In this document: one piece after another, positions 61,408-64,000 of the stretch | Numbering within the stretch: the stretch's first letter is position 1 | Layout of the letters: each line of letters opens with the position of its first letter | Assembly: GCF_002160895.1 (NCBI RefSeq) | Contig: NZ_NFLL01000001.1 | Location: 310,001-374,000, forward strand | Origin: Faecalibacterium sp. An122 | GTDB taxonomy: Bacteria > Bacillota > Clostridia > Oscillospirales > Ruminococcaceae | Direction of reading: 5' to 3' | DNA length: 64,000 nucleotides | Position numbers and translations under genes: made by a program | The notes under the pieces: model-generated | Seen by the model: only the letters and a program-made list of their open reading frames with translations | What the model was told of the DNA's origin: nothing | The model's database searches: none

Positions 61408-61441
61408 TGCTGGACAAAATGTCCAGCATTACTTTTATAAT
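61408..61441 (+). promoter_or_regulatory. Palindrome P7 overlapping the mob promoter
   Basis: P7 is TGCTGGAC-AAAAT-GTCCAGCA (61,408-61,428). The TGGACA inside it could serve as a -35 with TATAAT at 61,436-61,441, though the spacing of 19 is long. If this is the promoter, P7 is its operator, which would make the P family binding sites for a regulator. Confidence 0.55.
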
Positions 61442-61481
61442 CGAAGCTCATCCACCTACCTAAAAGAAAGGAGTCTGTACT

Positions 61482-61604
61482 ATGCCCGTCATCAATACGA
61501 TTGAATTGCCAAAAAGGAGGGCCGCCATTGAGCCAACCACAATACGCCATCATGCGCTTCGCCAAATACAAGGGGCCGGAGATCACCAACATCGAGGCCC
61601 ATAA
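61482..61604 (+). CDS. Possible 40-codon leader peptide overlapping the mob start
   Basis: Starts with ATG after AAAGGAG (8 bases) and begins MPVINTIELPKRRAAIEP, then overlaps the relaxase gene in another frame to 61,604. It covers the relaxase ribosome binding site, so translating ribosomes could control access to it. No proof that the peptide itself matters. Confidence 0.4.
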   Translation: MPVINTIELPKRRAAIEPTTIRHHALRQIQGAGDHQHRGP

Positions 61605-62511
61605 CGAGCGCAGAAAAGAAAAATACGCCAGCAACCCCGATATTGACCTCACCCGCAGCAAGCATAACTTCCACCTAATTGAGCCGTCCCAGCGTTACCG
61701 GGCTGAGGCTGAGCGCCAGATCAGCGCCGCTGGATGCCGCACCAGAAAAGACAGCGTTCGGGTGGTGGAAGTCCTGTTCACCGCTACGCCGGAGTTCTTT
61801 AAGGGCAAGAAGCTGCCCGAAATCCGGCAGTATTTTGAGGAAGCACTCCGCTTCTTTGAGCAATACCAATCCAGAGAAACTATCATCTCTGCCGTGGTGC
61901 ATATGGATGAGAAAACAGCCCATATGCACCTTTCTTTTGTCCCCTTGACACCAGACGGACGACTTAGTGCCAAGGAGATTGTAGGCAACAAAAAGAAGCT
62001 TACCTGGTGGCAGGACAAGTTCTGGGAACACATGGTTGCTAAATACCCCGACCTGGAGCGCGGCGAGAGTGCAAGCCAGACGGGCCGTGACCACATCCCG
62101 CCTCGTATCTTCAAGGAGATGACCCACCTCACCCAGCAGCGCCAGAAGCTGGACCAGCTGCTCACCGGTATCGGCCCCTTGAACGGCAAGAAGCGGGCCG
62201 CTGAGATTTCCGAACTGCTGGACGGTTATATCCCGGCCGTGGAGAAAATGAGAACTCAGCTCAAAAAGTACAGTATGGCCTTCACCAGTACCAAGGCCGA
62301 GAATGAGAAGCTCAAGAAGAAAAACCAAAAGCTCTCGGAGTCCCTGGAGGAAGCAAACCATGGGAGCGTTCTGAAGAAGTTGGAGGATACCAAGCTCCAG
62401 CGGGAGTATCAGGAGGCCCTCGCCGTATTGGAGCGAATTCCGCCGGAAGTTATAGATTCCTACGCCAACCGAGACCTGGACACCTTATCAAAGAAGCGGG
62501 GAGGAAGATAA
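61528..62511 (+). CDS. mobV: MobV-family relaxase (Pre/Mob)
   Basis: Nicks oriT and pilots the single strand during mobilisation. About 327 residues: N-terminal YAIMRFAKYKG and EAHNERRKEKYASNPD, the metal/active-site motif HMDEKTAHMHL (H125, E128, H132, H134), and a coiled-coil C-terminus from about 215. The likely start is TTG at 61528 with AAGGAGG 7 bases upstream. A TTG at 61501 or the ATG at 61552 are alternatives. The family matches the pMV158-type oriT at 53.2 kb. Confidence 0.9.
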   Translation: MSQPQYAIMRFAKYKGPEITNIEAHNERRKEKYASNPDIDLTRSKHNFHLIEPSQRYRAEAERQISAAGCRTRKDSVRVVEVLFTATPEFFKGKKLPEIRQYFEEALRFFEQYQSRETIISAVVHMDEKTAHMHLSFVPLTPDGRLSAKEIVGNKKKLTWWQDKFWEHMVAKYPDLERGESASQTGRDHIPPRIFKEMTHLTQQRQKLDQLLTGIGPLNGKKRAAEISELLDGYIPAVEKMRTQLKKYSMAFTSTKAENEKLKKKNQKLSESLEEANHGSVLKKLEDTKLQREYQEALAVLERIPPEVIDSYANRDLDTLSKKRGGR

Positions 62512-62516
62512 CTGTT

Positions 62517-62678
62517 ATGAATAGAGAACAAGAAATGTATTTCGATCAGTGCATGGACTTCCTCGCCCGTATGATTGAAAAATACGGCGACCGGGTCAAG
62601 TTCCCTGATGAACCTGAACATGAGTATTCTAATAAGATGGCTCCTGCTGATGGTGAGGCAAATCAGATAGCCGCCTAA
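62517..62678 (+). CDS. Small acidic protein after mobV
   Basis: 53 residues (begins MNREQEMYFDQCMDFLARM), acidic and probably helical, no known domain. GGGAGGAAG lies about 12 bases upstream, inside the end of mobV. It sits between the relaxase and a terminator, so it is probably co-expressed with mobV. Too short to appear in many annotations. Confidence 0.6.
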   Translation: MNREQEMYFDQCMDFLARMIEKYGDRVKFPDEPEHEYSNKMAPADGEANQIAA

Positions 62679-62683
62679 AATGT

Positions 62684-62732
62684 ATGTGGGAGGTCACCTA
62701 TTCATCCCAGTGGCCTCCCACATCTTTATTTT
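62684..62732 (+). terminator. Terminator after mobV operon
   Basis: ATGTGGGAGG and CCTCCCACAT, 20-nt loop, then a T-rich run. Confidence 0.88.
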
Positions 62733-62946
62733 TATCGTCTGTTCGGCAAAAATCTCGATTTTGCTATTGACGGCACAGTTGGGATTATAGTAAAATAAAG
62801 TTGGGACAGTTATTTTGACTGTAATTTTCACTCTTGAAACTATGAATCTATAAAATTTATCCCAAATTCAAATCATTTCCACTAGAAATAACACGTCACC
62901 CCTCCCCTATTCAGATTCACCACTACGATTGCGAGAGGTACTATCA

Positions 62947-64000
62947 TGAAAACTCACCCCAAATGCTATATCTACACCAGAGTCTCCACAGCCATGCAGG
63001 TGGATGGATACAGCCTGGATGCCCAAAAAGAGAAACTCAGGCGGTATGCAGAGTTCCAGGACATGGTGGTTGTCAGCGAATATTCAGATGAGGGCAAATC
63101 CGGCAAGAGTGTCGAAGGCCGCCCGGAGTTTCTGAAAATGATCCAAGACATTGAATCGCTCAAAGACCAGGTTTCCTTTGTTCTTGTTTTTAAATTGTCC
63201 CGTTTTGGCCGCAACGCCGCAGACGTTCTTACCTATCTGCAAAAAATGCAGGATTGCGGCGTCAACCTGATCTGCGTGGAAGATGGAATCGACAGCTCCA
63301 AAGACAGCGGTAAATTGATGATTTCCGTTTTATCTGCGGTCGCCGAGATCGAGCGTGAGAACATTCTCGTGCAGACCATGGAGGGCCGCAAGCAGAAAGC
63401 CCGCGAGGGACGCTGGAACGGCGGTTTTGCACCCTATGGGTACAAGCTGGAAAACGGCGAGCTCTCAATCGCCGAAGATGAGGCCGAAGTAATCCGCATC
63501 ATTTATGACAAATACGTTCACACCACGATGGGCGTATCCAAAATCGCCATCTGGCTGAATTCCCATGGTTACAAAAAGAAAAAGCGTCAGAACAACACAC
63601 TGGATAGCTTCTCTGCCGCCTTTGTAAGAGGTGTCCTGGAAAACCCGATCTACTGCGGCAAATTGGCTTACGGACGTCGGCACAACGAAAAGCGTCAGGG
63701 CACACGGAACCAATACCATATTGTGAAGCAGGAAAAATATATGCTCTACGATGGTATCCACGAGCCCATCGTTTCAGAAGCCGATTGGCACCTGGCAAAA
63801 CAGAAACGGGAAAACAATGGCGGCAAGAAAGAAAAGACCCACAGCCTGGAGCATGAACACATTCTTTCTGGTCTTCTCTGCTGCCCCGTCTGCGGCGCTG
63901 GAATGTATGGCAACGTCAATCGAAAGCGCGGTCCGGACGGGAAGTCGTATCGGGACTATTTCTATTACCAGTGCAAGCACCGCAAAGAAGTCGATGGTCA
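62947..64000 (+). CDS. Large serine recombinase (integrase), truncated by window end
   Basis: 351 residues visible and the frame stays open to the edge. An N-terminal resolvase domain with the catalytic Ser14 in YIYTRVSTAMQVDGYSLDAQ, the KLSRFGRNAADVL and EIERENI motifs, a recombinase domain (GFAPYGYKLENGEL to about 270) and the beginning of a zinc ribbon CCPVCGAGMYG. This class inserts and excises elements such as Tn4451 and many phages. It is the likely integrase of the mobilizable element. The 62,733-62,946 gap is AT-rich and holds only its promoter region. Confidence 0.93.

Overview
The window looks like a chromosomal segment of a GC-rich member of the Clostridia (Bacillota). The gene order rplS-lepB, miaB-ylbF-mutS-mutL-miaA, sepF-ylmH-divIVA-ileS-lspA-rluD and rpsF-ssb-rpsR is typical of that class. 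Protein character and composition suggest the Oscillospiraceae/Ruminococcaceae (Faecalibacterium, Gemmiger, Subdoligranulum neighbourhood), but this is an impression from memory, not a search result. No rRNA, no CRISPR array and no convincing tRNA gene was seen.

From 1 to about 42.1 kb the sequence is ordinary core genome, mostly on the minus strand up to 26 kb. In order it holds: signal peptidase I (cut by the window start) and ribosomal protein L19; a radical SAM pair; an M23/M50 protease pair that resembles SpoIVFA/SpoIVFB; polyphosphate kinase with an unusual tail; a ComEA-like protein; a degenerate HAD protein; RluD, LspA, IleS, DivIVA, YlmH and SepF; an HlyD-type adaptor; MiaA, MutL, MutS, YlbF and MiaB; a Fur-family regulator and RarA. 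Divergent from RarA runs endonuclease III, followed by a small membrane protein and a MarR-plus-membrane-protein operon. Then come a candidate structured RNA, a three-gene ABC importer, a YkgJ/AAA ATPase pair, a RING/zinc-ribbon membrane protein, GalU, the S6-SSB-S18 operon, a GNAT enzyme, galactokinase with a divergent AraC regulator, and RlmD.

At about 42.1 kb the composition changes and an accessory region starts. From 42.3 to 52.9 kb is a defence island: an uncharacterised 103-residue gene, then a type I restriction-modification operon (hsdM, hsdS, hsdR). Two AT-rich genes of unknown function sit between hsdS and hsdR. A convergent gene encodes a 1008-residue DUF262/DUF1524 protein of the GmrSD type.

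From about 52.9 kb to the window end lies an integrative mobilizable element. It has a pMV158-type (MobV) origin of transfer at 53.2 kb, two XRE regulators, a SLOG-fold protein, a long structured leader, a CHC2 zinc-finger primase-like protein coupled to an SF3 helicase, a MobV relaxase at 61.5 kb and a large serine recombinase that runs off the window. No type IV secretion genes are visible, so the element would need a helper. Two insertion sequences (IS1182-type and IS3-type) have landed between helicase and relaxase. They sit in a non-coding zone that also holds seven palindromes sharing a 5-nt centre, and two copies of a longer dyad repeat. This zone, the oriT placed far from its relaxase, and the two-gene module inside the restriction operon are the parts most worth following up.
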